Part shown: positions 40,191 through 48,527 of the stretch, piece after piece | Numbering within the stretch: the first letter of the stretch is position 1 | Layout: each line of letters starts with the position of its first letter | Assembly (NCBI RefSeq): GCF_022524485.1 | Contig: NZ_JAKXMK010000015.1 | Coordinates: forward strand, 62,001-126,000 | From: Pseudonocardia alaniniphila | GTDB taxonomy: Bacteria; Actinomycetota; Actinomycetes; Mycobacteriales; Pseudonocardiaceae | Length of the DNA: 64,000 nt | Reading direction: 5' to 3' | The notes under the pieces: generated by a model | Told to the model about the DNA's origin: nothing | Database searches by the model: none | What the model saw: only the letters and a program-made list of their open reading frames with translations | Position numbers and translations under genes: made by a program

Positions 40191-41377
40191 CGCAGCCCCA
40201 TTCCGCGCGCCACGATCCCGCGCAACACCTCGTTGGTCCCACCGCGCAGCGTGAAGCCGGGGGCGTGCAGCACCGCGTCGGCCAGAAGCCGTGCGTAGCC
40301 ACCCTCGGCAGCGGGGTCCGGCGGGATCGAGACGAGCAGCCGGGCCACGTCGATCACCTCGTTCTCATACCGCGTGCCGAGATCCTTCACCACGGCTGCG
40401 GCCAGCTCCGGCGCCTGCCCCGACTCGAGCGAGCCGGCCACGGCCAGCGACATCCGCCGCAGCGTCCACAGGCGGCTGACGAGGCCACCGAGCTCCTGAT
40501 GCGGCGTGGACCCATTGGCGAGAAGCTCCCCGACGAGAGCGGTGAGCAGCGGGAACGTCGAGAGGAACCGCTCCGGTCCGCTGCGCTCGAACGCGAGCTC
40601 GCTGGTGACCTGCCGCCAACCGGCGCCGATCTCACCGAGCACCATGTCGTCAGGCACGAACACGTTGTCGAACACGACCTCGTTGAAATGGTGTGCGCCG
40701 GTCAGCAGCGGGATGGGGCGGATCTGCACACCGGGCGAGTCGAGCTCGACGATGAACTGGGACAGGCCCGCGTGCCGGTTCTGTTCGTCACGGGGCGCGG
40801 AGCGGGCGAGCGCGAAGAAGGCATGCGCGTGGTGGGCGCCGGACGTCCAGACCTTCGTGCCGGTCAGCTCCCACCCACCGCTGACCTGCACGGCCTTGGT
40901 GCGCACGGCCGCCAGGTCGGAGCCGGCATCGGGCTCGCTCATCCCGATACCGAAGTACACCTCGCCCGCCGCGATTCCGGGCAGGAACTTGCGTCGCTGC
41001 GACTCGGTGCCGAACCGCATGAGACTGGGGCCGATCTGGCGGTCGGCCACCCAGTGCGCGGCCACCGGAGCACCGGCGGCGAGGAGCTCCTCGGTGACCA
41101 CGTAGCGGTCCAGCGGCGAGGCGCCATGGCCGCCGTACTCGACCGGGATGGTCATCCCGAGCCAGCCACGGCGGCCCAGTTCCTTCGTGAATCGCTCGTC
41201 CCAGCCCGAGAGCCACACGTCGGCGCGCGGTGTCCACGCTCCTGCGGCCCGCTCCTGCTCGAGGAAGGCCCGCACGTCGGCACGCAGCTGCGCCGCGCGC
41301 GGCGGGAGGTCGGTCGGGGGCGGCACCAGCGCCGGCAGCCGCGCCATCGTCTCCGTCACCACCCCATCCTGCGACAT
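40187..41377 (-). CDS. Acyl-CoA dehydrogenase, first subunit
   Basis: A 396-residue acyl-CoA dehydrogenase. It shows WLGMTIPVEYGGHGASPLDR, YFGIGMSEPDAGSDLAAVRTKA (FAD/substrate loop), GWELTGTKVWTSGAHHAHA (FAD contact), VFVPDDMVLGEIGAGW and the C-terminal GGTNEVLRGIVARGMGL. Catalyses alpha-beta desaturation of an acyl-CoA, passing electrons to ETF. The ATG at 41377 is used here; an ATG at 41347 with a closer GGAG is possible. Its stop overlaps the second subunit's start, supporting a heteromeric enzyme. It is divergent from an XRE regulator. Confidence 0.93.
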   Translation of the reverse strand: MSQDGVVTETMARLPALVPPPTDLPPRAAQLRADVRAFLEQERAAGAWTPRADVWLSGWDERFTKELGRRGWLGMTIPVEYGGHGASPLDRYVVTEELLAAGAPVAAHWVADRQIGPSLMRFGTESQRRKFLPGIAAGEVYFGIGMSEPDAGSDLAAVRTKAVQVSGGWELTGTKVWTSGAHHAHAFFALARSAPRDEQNRHAGLSQFIVELDSPGVQIRPIPLLTGAHHFNEVVFDNVFVPDDMVLGEIGAGWRQVTSELAFERSGPERFLSTFPLLTALVGELLANGSTPHQELGGLVSRLWTLRRMSLAVAGSLESGQAPELAAAVVKDLGTRYENEVIDVARLLVSIPPDPAAEGGYARLLADAVLHAPGFTLRGGTNEVLRGIVARGMGLR

Positions 41378-41541
41378 TCCCCCAGCCGCGGCAGCGGTGA
41401 TCGGGTCACAGATCGGCGACCTGCAGGCTTCGCGTCACCACGTCGGTGCTCCCGCCCGGCCGGAGAAGGTGCCCATGGGCCCGCGCATCCCTGGAGTCGC
41501 AGGGACAGCCACGTCCGGCCGACCGTGATTAGCCTCGAATC

Positions 41542-42399
41542 GTGGACAAGGTCAACGCCCTCGGCGAGTACCTGCGCGCCCGACGCGGTCAGGTGCGGCC
41601 CGAGGACGTGGGGCTCGTCGCCGGCCGGCGGAGACGGGTGTCCGGCCTTCGCCGCGAGGAGCTCGCGATGCTGGCCGGCATCAGCTCCGACTACTACCTG
41701 CGCCTCGAGCAGGGACGCGACCAGAACCCGTCCGCCCAGGTGATCGACGCACTGGCTCGGGCGCTGCTGCTCGACCCAGCCGCGACCGCCCACCTGCACG
41801 AGCTCGCCGGCGCGCGCACCCGCCGCCGGGCGCGCCCGCGGATCGAACGGATACCGACCGGCACCGCCCTGCTCATCGACCAGCTCCCGATGCCCGCGTA
41901 CGTGTCCGGCAGGTACCTCGACGTGCTGGCCGCCAACGCGCCCGCCCGTGCCCTGTCGCCGAACTTCGCACCCGGCAAGAACCTGTTGCGACAGGTGTTC
42001 CTGGATCCCGGCGACCGCGAACTGCACGTGGACTGGGAGCGCGCCACGGCGAGCGTGGTCGGCGGCCTGCGTGCCGCGGCGGGAGCCGACCCCGAAGACC
42101 CGAACCTGGCGGCGCTGGTCGGTGAGTTGTCGATGCGCAGCGATCGGTTCCGCAGCCTCTGGGCCCGCGCTGACGTCGGGCATCGCCGGGACGGCACGAG
42201 TCACATGCAGCATCCGCAGGTCGGTGAGCTGCACCTGCGTCGCGAGAAGCTCGCCGTCGTCGGCGCCGACGGACAGCAACTCGTCATCTATCACGCGGAG
42301 CCCGGCACCGACTCCGCCCGCGCACTCGCCCTGCTCGGATCCATCGCGGTGACCGACGCGCGCGACAACGCACGCGCGGACGAGGACGCCACCCGCTGA
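41542..42399 (+). CDS. XRE-type regulator with MmyB-like ligand domain
   Basis: A 285-residue transcription factor. The N-terminal helix-turn-helix (LGEYLRARRGQVRPEDVGL, VSGLRREELAMLAGISSDYYLRLEQGRDQNPS) is followed by an MmyB-like PAS-fold domain that binds fatty-acid-like ligands in relatives. GTG 41542 lies 6 nt after TAGCCT (41530-41535): leaderless. It is divergent from the acyl-CoA dehydrogenase pair with 164 bp between, so it may sense an acyl ligand and control that operon; this is inference. Confidence 0.92.
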   Translation: MDKVNALGEYLRARRGQVRPEDVGLVAGRRRRVSGLRREELAMLAGISSDYYLRLEQGRDQNPSAQVIDALARALLLDPAATAHLHELAGARTRRRARPRIERIPTGTALLIDQLPMPAYVSGRYLDVLAANAPARALSPNFAPGKNLLRQVFLDPGDRELHVDWERATASVVGGLRAAAGADPEDPNLAALVGELSMRSDRFRSLWARADVGHRRDGTSHMQHPQVGELHLRREKLAVVGADGQQLVIYHAEPGTDSARALALLGSIAVTDARDNARADEDATR

Positions 42400-42476
42400 C
42401 CTGGGCCGACCGAGGCAGGGCGTGGAGGAATATCACGTCGGGTGCGCCCGCCCGTTCACGGTGAGAGCATCGGGCC

Positions 42477-43970
42477 ATGACGAACTCCGGCCTGACCAGC
42501 AACTCGACTGCAGATGAGGCGCGGGTCGTCGACGCGGTCCCCACCGGGCTGTTCATCGGCGGCTCCTGGCGGCCCGCCGCGTCCGGCCGCACCCTGACCG
42601 TCGACGACCCGGCCACCGGGAAGGTCCTCTGCGAGGTGGCCGACGCCTCGCCTCAGGACGGGATGGACGCCCTCGCCGCGGCGGTGGCGGCCCAGGCCGC
42701 GTTCGCGGCGATGCCACCCCGGGAGCGCGGCGAGATCCTGCGCCGTGCCTATGAGCTGATCATGCAGCGCATCGACGACCTCGCCCTGCTCATGACCCTG
42801 GAGATGGGCAAGCCGCTCGCCGAGTCGCGCGGGGAGATCTCCTACGCGGCGGAGTTCTTCCGATGGTTCGCCGAGGAGGCCGTGCGCATCGACGGCGGGT
42901 ACGCGGTCGCGCCCAACGGTGCGAGCCGTTTCCTCGTGCAGAAGCAGCCCGTCGGCGTGTGCCTGCTCATCACGCCGTGGAACTTCCCTATGGCGATGGG
43001 CACCCGCAAGATCGGGCCGGCGATCGCGGCCGGCTGCGCGATGGTGCTCAAGCCTGCGGCCCAGACGCCATTGTCGATGAACGCGCTCGCCGCGATCCTC
43101 GCCGAGGCGGGCCTGCCCGACGGCGTGCTGAACATCATCACCACCTCGGACGCGGGCGGCGTCATGGAGCCCCTGATCCGCGACGGACGGGCGCGCAAGC
43201 TGTCCTTCACCGGCTCCACCCAGGTCGGGCGCAAGCTCCTGGAGCAGGCCGCCGAGAAGGTGCTGCGCACGTCCATGGAACTCGGTGGCAACGCGCCGTT
43301 CCTCGTGTTCGAGGACGCGGACCTCGACAAGGCCGTCGAGGGCGCGATGCTCGCCAAGATGCGCAACATGGGCGAGGCCTGCACGGCCGCCAACCGGTTC
43401 CTCGTGCACCGTTCCGTCGCCGGGGCGTTCGCCGACCGGCTCGCGGAGCGGATGAGCGCTCTCACCGTCGGCCGCGGCACCGAGGACGGCGTGGACGTCG
43501 GACCGCTGGTCGACGCGAAGGGCCGCGACAAGGTCACCGAGCTCGTCCGTGACGCGGTGGACCGCGGCGCCACCGTGCGCGTGGGCGCCGTGCCGGTGGA
43601 CGGGCCGGGCTACTTCTACCAGCCCACGGTGCTCACCGACGTTCCGCTGCAGGCACGGCTCAGCGCGGAGGAGATCTTCGGGCCGGTGGCCGCGATCAGC
43701 GTGTTCGACGACGAGGACGAGGCCGTCGCCGCGGCGAACGACACCGAGTTCGGACTGGTGAGCTACCTGTTCACGGAGAACGTGACCCGGGCGCTGCGGG
43801 TGTCGGAGCGGCTGGAGGCGGGGATGATCGGCCTCAACACCGGTCTGGTCTCGAACCCTGCGGCCCCGTTCGGCGGGATCAAGCAGTCCGGCCTCGGCCG
43901 CGAGGGCGGCAAGGTCGGGATCGAGGAGTTCCTCGAGACGAAGTACGTGGCGATCGGTTTCGGAGGCTAG
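42477..43970 (+). CDS. gabD: NAD(P)-dependent succinate-semialdehyde dehydrogenase
   Basis: A 497-residue aldehyde dehydrogenase. It shows LLITPWNFPMAMGTRKIGPA (nucleotide site), FTGSTQVGRKLLEQAA, MELGGNAPFLVFEDADLD (catalytic Glu), GEACTAANRFLVH (catalytic Cys302) and EEIFGPVAAISVFD. Overall resemblance is to GabD-type enzymes that oxidise succinate semialdehyde from GABA or 4-hydroxybutyrate. The usual G-Q-x-C is G-E-A-C here. A perfect terminator hairpin follows. Confidence 0.88.
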   Translation: MTNSGLTSNSTADEARVVDAVPTGLFIGGSWRPAASGRTLTVDDPATGKVLCEVADASPQDGMDALAAAVAAQAAFAAMPPRERGEILRRAYELIMQRIDDLALLMTLEMGKPLAESRGEISYAAEFFRWFAEEAVRIDGGYAVAPNGASRFLVQKQPVGVCLLITPWNFPMAMGTRKIGPAIAAGCAMVLKPAAQTPLSMNALAAILAEAGLPDGVLNIITTSDAGGVMEPLIRDGRARKLSFTGSTQVGRKLLEQAAEKVLRTSMELGGNAPFLVFEDADLDKAVEGAMLAKMRNMGEACTAANRFLVHRSVAGAFADRLAERMSALTVGRGTEDGVDVGPLVDAKGRDKVTELVRDAVDRGATVRVGAVPVDGPGYFYQPTVLTDVPLQARLSAEEIFGPVAAISVFDDEDEAVAAANDTEFGLVSYLFTENVTRALRVSERLEAGMIGLNTGLVSNPAAPFGGIKQSGLGREGGKVGIEEFLETKYVAIGFGG

Positions 43971-43978
43971 GGGTTGCC

Positions 43979-44010
43979 GAGCAACTCGGCCCTGGCAGGC
44001 CGAGTTGCTC
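43979..44010. terminator. Terminator hairpin after gabD-like gene
   Basis: GAGCAACTCGGCC (43979-43991) and GGCCGAGTTGCTC (43998-44010) form a perfect 13-bp stem with the loop CTGGCA. It is placed between the end of the dehydrogenase gene and the end of the convergent glycan operon. Confidence 0.85.
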
Positions 44011-44047
44011 AGCGCACGCCTGGCGCCGCCGGCGGCGCTACGGGAGC

Positions 44048-44497
44048 TCAGCCTCCCGGCGGCGCTGCGGGGTTGGCAGCCGGAGCTGCCGGTGCGTTCG
44101 CGTCGGCCGGCGCGTTGGGGTCGGCCGGCGCGTTCGGATCCGCAGGGGCGTTCGGATCCACAGGCGCGTTCGGGTCGGCGCCGGCATCCCCGGAATCTGA
44201 ATCGCCGGAGTCCCCGGCGTCAGGGCCGTACACCTTCGTGGCCGGGTCGGTGCCGGTGATGACCGACTCGACCAGCAACGCCCCGCCCTGCACCGCGATG
44301 AGCGACATCAGCCCGACGAGTACGAGCACCGACGTCGCGGTCAGGAGCTTCACCTTGACGGGGGTGCGCCCCAGCCTGCCCTGGCCGGTCTCCACGACCC
44401 ACGCCCGCGCCGCCACCACCACGAGGAACAGCGCGAACGTCAGCCAGACCCAGATGTCCTGAGCCGGATTGATGACGAGGTTCTGAGCCAGGATCAT
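44048..44497 (-). CDS. Small membrane protein with DPNAPA repeat tail
   Basis: A 149-residue protein with two hydrophobic segments (about 15-32 and 52-75), followed by an acidic segment (GPDAGDSGDSDSGDAG) and five 6-residue units of the form DPNAPA (residues 108-137), then a Pro/Ala tail. The repeats are probably an extracytoplasmic spacer. It is the last gene of the glycan operon, 2 bp after the large membrane protein gene, and may be an accessory to it. Function unknown. Confidence 0.75.
   Translation of the reverse strand: MILAQNLVINPAQDIWVWLTFALFLVVVAARAWVVETGQGRLGRTPVKVKLLTATSVLVLVGLMSLIAVQGGALLVESVITGTDPATKVYGPDAGDSGDSDSGDAGADPNAPVDPNAPADPNAPADPNAPADANAPAAPAANPAAPPGG
44087..44176 (-). 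repeat. Five 18-bp coding repeats (DPNAPA)
   Basis: Five consecutive 18-bp units encode DPNAPV, DPNAPA three times and DANAPA, inside the 149-residue membrane protein. Repeats of this kind expand and contract easily. Confidence 0.85.
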
Positions 44498-44499
44498 GC

Positions 44500-46452
44500 T
44501 CAGCCTCCCGGGGTCGGGGCCGGAGGTGCAGCCGGCACGGTCTTCTTCAGCACGGCGTCGAAACCGTCCTGGTAGGTCACCACGTACTGCCCGGAGGCCA
44601 CCAACTGGCGGATGACCTCGAGAGTCCAGCCGGGCTGCATGCCGTTGAGCACCACACCCTGCTTCTCCACCGAGGTGAAGGTGATGAGCACGTCCGGGGA
44701 CTCGGCCTCGATACAGCGGATGGGGTCATCCGACAGCTCGGAACAACCCTCGACCACCGAGCCCATGCTGTGGGTGTCGATGCCCTCCACGCCGTACGGC
44801 CCGACGTTGCCGAGCGGCAGGATCTCCTGCCCCGGTGGAGTCGTCTCGATGGTCTGCCGGGCCAGCGCCACTTCCTGCGGGTACACGACCTGGTAGGCGT
44901 CGTTGCCGCCGCGGATCAGGATCAGCAGGGGGAACAGCGCCGCCATACCGATCGCGAGCACCACCTCCCGGGAGCGCTTGCGCCGCACGAACGCACGCAG
45001 CGCGTCCGCCCCGAGAATCGAGAGAACCGGGAGCCCGTAGAGCACGATCCGCAGGAACACCTCGCCGCCGTAGCCCTGTGCGGCGAACGCCATCGGCACC
45101 ACGGCGAGCGCGATCGGCACGAGGTCGCGCTTACGACGCCAGTAGACCCACGCCCCAGCGATCGCGAGCATCCAGGTCAGCCCCGGCATGAGGATGCGCA
45201 GGTACTTCACCACGACCTGGCCCGTGTCACCCGTGAGCCGGTCGGCGACGCCTGCCTGCAGCGCGGCGCCGGCGTCGTCCGACCCCGTGATCAGGCTGAG
45301 CTGGGTGATCCAGAACTCCCGCGCGGAGATCACGAAGTACACCGCGAAAGCGACCATGGCCAGGAGCACCAGCCCGCGCCCCCGGAACCGGCCGACCACG
45401 GCCAGCACCACGAGCTGACCGATGATCGCGAACGGGGTGAGCTGGTGCTCGGGGATCACCGCTACCAGGCACAGCGCGGCGCAGAAGTAGATGAGCAGCA
45501 GCTGGCGCGGCGGCAGCGACGGTCTGTTCGGCGGGGTCATCGCCGACACCAGCCAGCGGCGCAGCAGCGGCAGCCGCTTCGACTCGGGATGTGGGAAGGG
45601 CCAGCCGGGCACACCGGCCGAGTCGGTACGGCGGGTGGCCAGCGGGCCGAGCGCGAACGTCAGCACCGTGAGCATCAGCACGATGCCGGTGGCCTGGGGC
45701 GAGAAGTAGTCCTGCTCGATCCAGTTCAGCCCGATGAACAGCCACGCGGCGGCCCACGGGGCACGCGAACCACCGAGCATCGAGCGGGCCAGCGCGTAGA
45801 TGCCGATCGCCCACACCGTGACGACGACCGGGGGGAACCAGCGCAACACGCTGTCGAGCTGCTCGACCCCACCCGCGTCCCGGAAGAACGCCCACTGGGC
45901 GAAGAAGGCGGGCCAGTAGAACCGGGCGTCGATCCCGGTGGGCGGGATGCCGTCGTGGGCGAGCGCATCGGTGAAGCCGGCCAGCAGCCATGCCGTGGTG
46001 AACCGGGCCACCGGCTCCACCACGGACGGCATGCCGACCGAGCAGAGGATGAGCACGCCGGTGGCGGTGGACAGCATCGGGATCCGCGGCCGTGGCGACC
46101 ACAGCTCCGCCACACAGGCCGCCACCGCACACAGCACCGACGCCCAGGCAGCCGGACCGAGGACCGTGGCCAGGCCCCAGCCGTCCATCGCGTGCAGGTC
46201 GGTGGTGGCCGCGGCCACCGGCAGCAGTGCCACGGCCGCCAGCGCCAGGATCGGCGAGAGCCAGCGGTAGATCCCGGGCTCGGGCGGCGCGGGCGGAGCC
46301 GGCGGCGGACCGCTGCGCGGGCGAGGTGGCTGGGCCTGCAGCATCGTGGTGGGAGCGTCGACACCGGCGGGCCGCATAGCCGTTGTGGCCTGGTCGACGT
46401 CGCTCCGCGGGCGCCTGTCATCGCCCGTGGAGCGGGTATCCGTCGAAGTCAC
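44500..46452 (-). CDS. Large polytopic membrane protein, probable glycosyltransferase or glycan polymerase
   Basis: A 650-residue protein with a 60-residue Pro-rich cytoplasmic N-terminus and about 12-13 hydrophobic segments, then a soluble C-terminal domain of ~130 residues. No catalytic motif is diagnostic. The position of FYWPAFFAQWAFF after two helices and the overall plan recall GT-C type glycosyltransferases and O-antigen polymerases, which is inference. It overlaps the flippase gene by 4 bp, so the two are translated together and probably act on the same lipid-linked glycan. Confidence 0.65.
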   Translation of the reverse strand: MTSTDTRSTGDDRRPRSDVDQATTAMRPAGVDAPTTMLQAQPPRPRSGPPPAPPAPPEPGIYRWLSPILALAAVALLPVAAATTDLHAMDGWGLATVLGPAAWASVLCAVAACVAELWSPRPRIPMLSTATGVLILCSVGMPSVVEPVARFTTAWLLAGFTDALAHDGIPPTGIDARFYWPAFFAQWAFFRDAGGVEQLDSVLRWFPPVVVTVWAIGIYALARSMLGGSRAPWAAAWLFIGLNWIEQDYFSPQATGIVLMLTVLTFALGPLATRRTDSAGVPGWPFPHPESKRLPLLRRWLVSAMTPPNRPSLPPRQLLLIYFCAALCLVAVIPEHQLTPFAIIGQLVVLAVVGRFRGRGLVLLAMVAFAVYFVISAREFWITQLSLITGSDDAGAALQAGVADRLTGDTGQVVVKYLRILMPGLTWMLAIAGAWVYWRRKRDLVPIALAVVPMAFAAQGYGGEVFLRIVLYGLPVLSILGADALRAFVRRKRSREVVLAIGMAALFPLLILIRGGNDAYQVVYPQEVALARQTIETTPPGQEILPLGNVGPYGVEGIDTHSMGSVVEGCSELSDDPIRCIEAESPDVLITFTSVEKQGVVLNGMQPGWTLEVIRQLVASGQYVVTYQDGFDAVLKKTVPAAPPAPTPGG

Positions 46453-47948
46453 GGCCTTGCCACCTCCACATCGAACCGGCGACTCGCCGGCGTGAACATC
46501 ACGACCACCGCGCAGACGACCTGGACGGCGATGTAGCCGATCGCCACGGGGACGAGCGCGGACGCCCCCGCACCGGTGACCGGGGTGACGAGGGCAGCCA
46601 CCACCACCAGGATCGAGCTGCTCAGCTGCAGGCGTGCGTAGCTCATGGCCGCGCCGGTCGCCTGCCGCACACCCAGCTCGTGGGCCACCACCAGCCGGAA
46701 CGCCAGACCCAGCAGGAGCAGGCGCAGCACGTCGGCGCCTTCCGCGTAATCCTCACCGAAGATCAGCAGCAGCGGGTAGGCCAGTGCGGCACCGACCGCC
46801 AACATCGGCAGGAAGATCCCGAGCAACCGGCGCCGCGCAGCCGCGGCCAGCTCACGCGCGCGGTGTGGCTCCCGGGCCACCGTGACCGCCAGGGAGTTCA
46901 TGAAGAACATCCCGGCGAGGTCGATCACCGCGACGGCCTGCCACGCGATGAAGAACACGGCGCCGGTCTCCGGCCCGAACCGCAGGTTCACCAGGATCGG
47001 GACCTGGTTGTACAGCAGCGCCCCGCCGGCCTGCCCCACCGCTGTCGGGACGAGGAACGCGATCATCGCGGAGCGGCTCGGGAGCTTGCCGCCCGTGGCT
47101 CGTTCGGTGGCGCGACGCGCAAGAACGAAGATCACCAGCGAGCCGACGATGATCCAGAGGACGACCGGGCCGATCCACGACAGCACGATGCCGAAGGAGC
47201 CGAGCGCGAGAGCCCCACCGAGGAACACCAGCAGCGCCAGGCGGACGACCGCGAAGATCGCGTTGCGCCAGACCGCCCACCACGGCTTGCCGAGGGCCAC
47301 GAGGAGGAAGTCGTGGACCGGGAACACGCCCCACCCCGCGGAGGCGATCGCGAACAGCAGGAATCCGGCCGCGACCGGCAGGGCCGGGCCCGCCGAGATC
47401 ATGGCCAGCCGGGGCGCGAACAGCGCGTACAGGAGCCCGACCAGCCCGGACAGCGGCATGATCAGCAGCAGGCTGCTCCAGATCAGCTTGGCGGTGCTGC
47501 GCCCGGCGGGCGGGATCCACCGCATCATCGCGACACCGAGGTTCAACTGGGCGGCGCCGCCGACGAGGATGAACGCGGACGCCACGAGCTGCGCGTCGCC
47601 GACAGCGGCGGTGGGCAGGATGTGGGCCGCGATCAGCCATCCGACGAAGCCGGCCAGCGACCCCAGCACCGAGCTCAGCGAGAGCGCCAGCCCGTCGCTC
47701 AGCCCTCCGTCGCCGCTGTCCTCCTCCGGCGTGACGCCCCGCGCGACGCTCGGGATCCGCACGGTGTCGGCGACCACGGAGGGCAGCCGCACGGTTTCGG
47801 CCACCACGGACGGGAGCCGGACGGTGGGCGCGGCGGACGGGTCGAACACCTCTGTCGGCGGATCGGCGCGCGGATCGGGGTGCGGCCGGCCGTCATGATC
47901 CGGTCGCACGATCGCCGACGGCCCCGGGGACGGCTGCCGCTTCGTCAC
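46449..47948 (-). CDS. Polysaccharide flippase (Wzx/MATE-like, MOP superfamily)
   Basis: A 499-residue membrane protein. Residues 1-80 are a hydrophilic, probably disordered extension with three 10-residue repeats (TVRLPSVVAE, TVRLPSVVAD, TVRIPSVARG). After them come about 12-14 helices of the polysaccharide-transporter type (LSSVLGSLAGFVGWLIAAHI, YNQVPILVNLRFGPETGAVF). It would flip lipid-linked oligosaccharide across the membrane. The cytoplasmic extension is unusual for flippases. Upstream lies a set of direct repeats at 47987-48042. Confidence 0.85.
   Translation of the reverse strand: MTKRQPSPGPSAIVRPDHDGRPHPDPRADPPTEVFDPSAAPTVRLPSVVAETVRLPSVVADTVRIPSVARGVTPEEDSGDGGLSDGLALSLSSVLGSLAGFVGWLIAAHILPTAAVGDAQLVASAFILVGGAAQLNLGVAMMRWIPPAGRSTAKLIWSSLLLIMPLSGLVGLLYALFAPRLAMISAGPALPVAAGFLLFAIASAGWGVFPVHDFLLVALGKPWWAVWRNAIFAVVRLALLVFLGGALALGSFGIVLSWIGPVVLWIIVGSLVIFVLARRATERATGGKLPSRSAMIAFLVPTAVGQAGGALLYNQVPILVNLRFGPETGAVFFIAWQAVAVIDLAGMFFMNSLAVTVAREPHRARELAAAARRRLLGIFLPMLAVGAALAYPLLLIFGEDYAEGADVLRLLLLGLAFRLVVAHELGVRQATGAAMSYARLQLSSSILVVVAALVTPVTGAGASALVPVAIGYIAVQVVCAVVVMFTPASRRFDVEVARP
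47736..47825 (-). repeat. Three 30-bp coding repeats in the flippase N-terminus
   Basis: Each 30-bp unit encodes a 10-residue TVR(L/I)PSVxxx peptide (residues 42-71). Thr residues in a repeated basic context could be sites for the actinobacterial Ser/Thr kinases; this is inference. Confidence 0.8.
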
Positions 47949-47986
47949 GACGTGAGGACCAGTGAAGCGCGGGGGAACCGGGAAGA

Positions 47987-48042
47987 GACGATCACTGTAT
48001 TGACAAGCACTGACGCGACGATCAATGTATTAGCGATCACTG
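47987..48042. promoter_or_regulatory. Direct repeats upstream of the flippase gene
   Basis: GACGATCACTGTATT (47987-48001) and GACGATCAATGTATT (48017-48031) are exactly 30 bp apart, and a third shorter copy CGATCACTG is at 48034-48042. Two- or three-copy direct repeats on one helix face are typical of response-regulator sites. They lie 39-94 bp before the flippase start. Confidence 0.5.
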
Positions 48043-48414
48043 AGCGACCACCGCATGGCGGAGCAGCAAGGGGACGCTCAGCGCCGTCATCACGTACAGC
48101 GCCACCGCTGGTCGCCAATGCTCAGTACTCACCATGAACTGGGCGACCAGCAGCGTGGTGGCCACACCGACCCCCACGGTGAGGAGCCAGACGTGCGCGG
48201 CCGGGGCTCGACGCAGGAAGCCTGCGGCGGCCCAGCCGGGCCCGAGAATGAGGAAGACGGTGGTGACGACGAACCGGACGTCGCCGATCACACCACCCGT
48301 GATCTTCAGAACGCTCAACACACACGCCGTGATCCCGGCCACCACCAGGAGAATGGCCACAAAGCGGCGCGCGAGCCGCGCCCGCGTGAGCTCAGCGCTT
48401 GAGGGCACGCTCAC
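48037..48414 (-). CDS. Small four-helix membrane protein of the glycan locus
   Basis: A 125-residue protein with about four hydrophobic segments (AILLVVAGITACVLSVLKI, VVTTVFLILGPGWAAAGFL, VWLLTVGVGVATTLLVAQFM, VALYVMTALSVPLLL). No family is recognised. GTG 48414 has GGAG 6-7 nt upstream. It lies between the GT2 gene and the flippase gene on the same strand and is probably part of the same transcription unit. Confidence 0.7.
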   Translation of the reverse strand: MSVPSSAELTRARLARRFVAILLVVAGITACVLSVLKITGGVIGDVRFVVTTVFLILGPGWAAAGFLRRAPAAHVWLLTVGVGVATTLLVAQFMVSTEHWRPAVALYVMTALSVPLLLRHAVVAQ

Positions 48415-48527
48415 CTGGCACTCCGTTCGTCACCAACTCGCGATCTTCTGGCCGCAAGCATCTGGCGGATGGTCACCGGACACCCCGGCGGACCCGGTTG
48501 GCGTCGAAGTGTAGGGGTGCGTCCCGA

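Noticed and set aside
44087-44176. Possible CRISPR-like array
   Set aside because: The 18-bp repeats are contiguous with no spacers and encode a regular peptide.
44770-48137. Two plus-strand frames of 588 and 584 residues rich in His, Arg and Gln
   Set aside because: They are complements of hydrophobic membrane genes; GC-rich membrane-protein genes typically give such open antisense frames.
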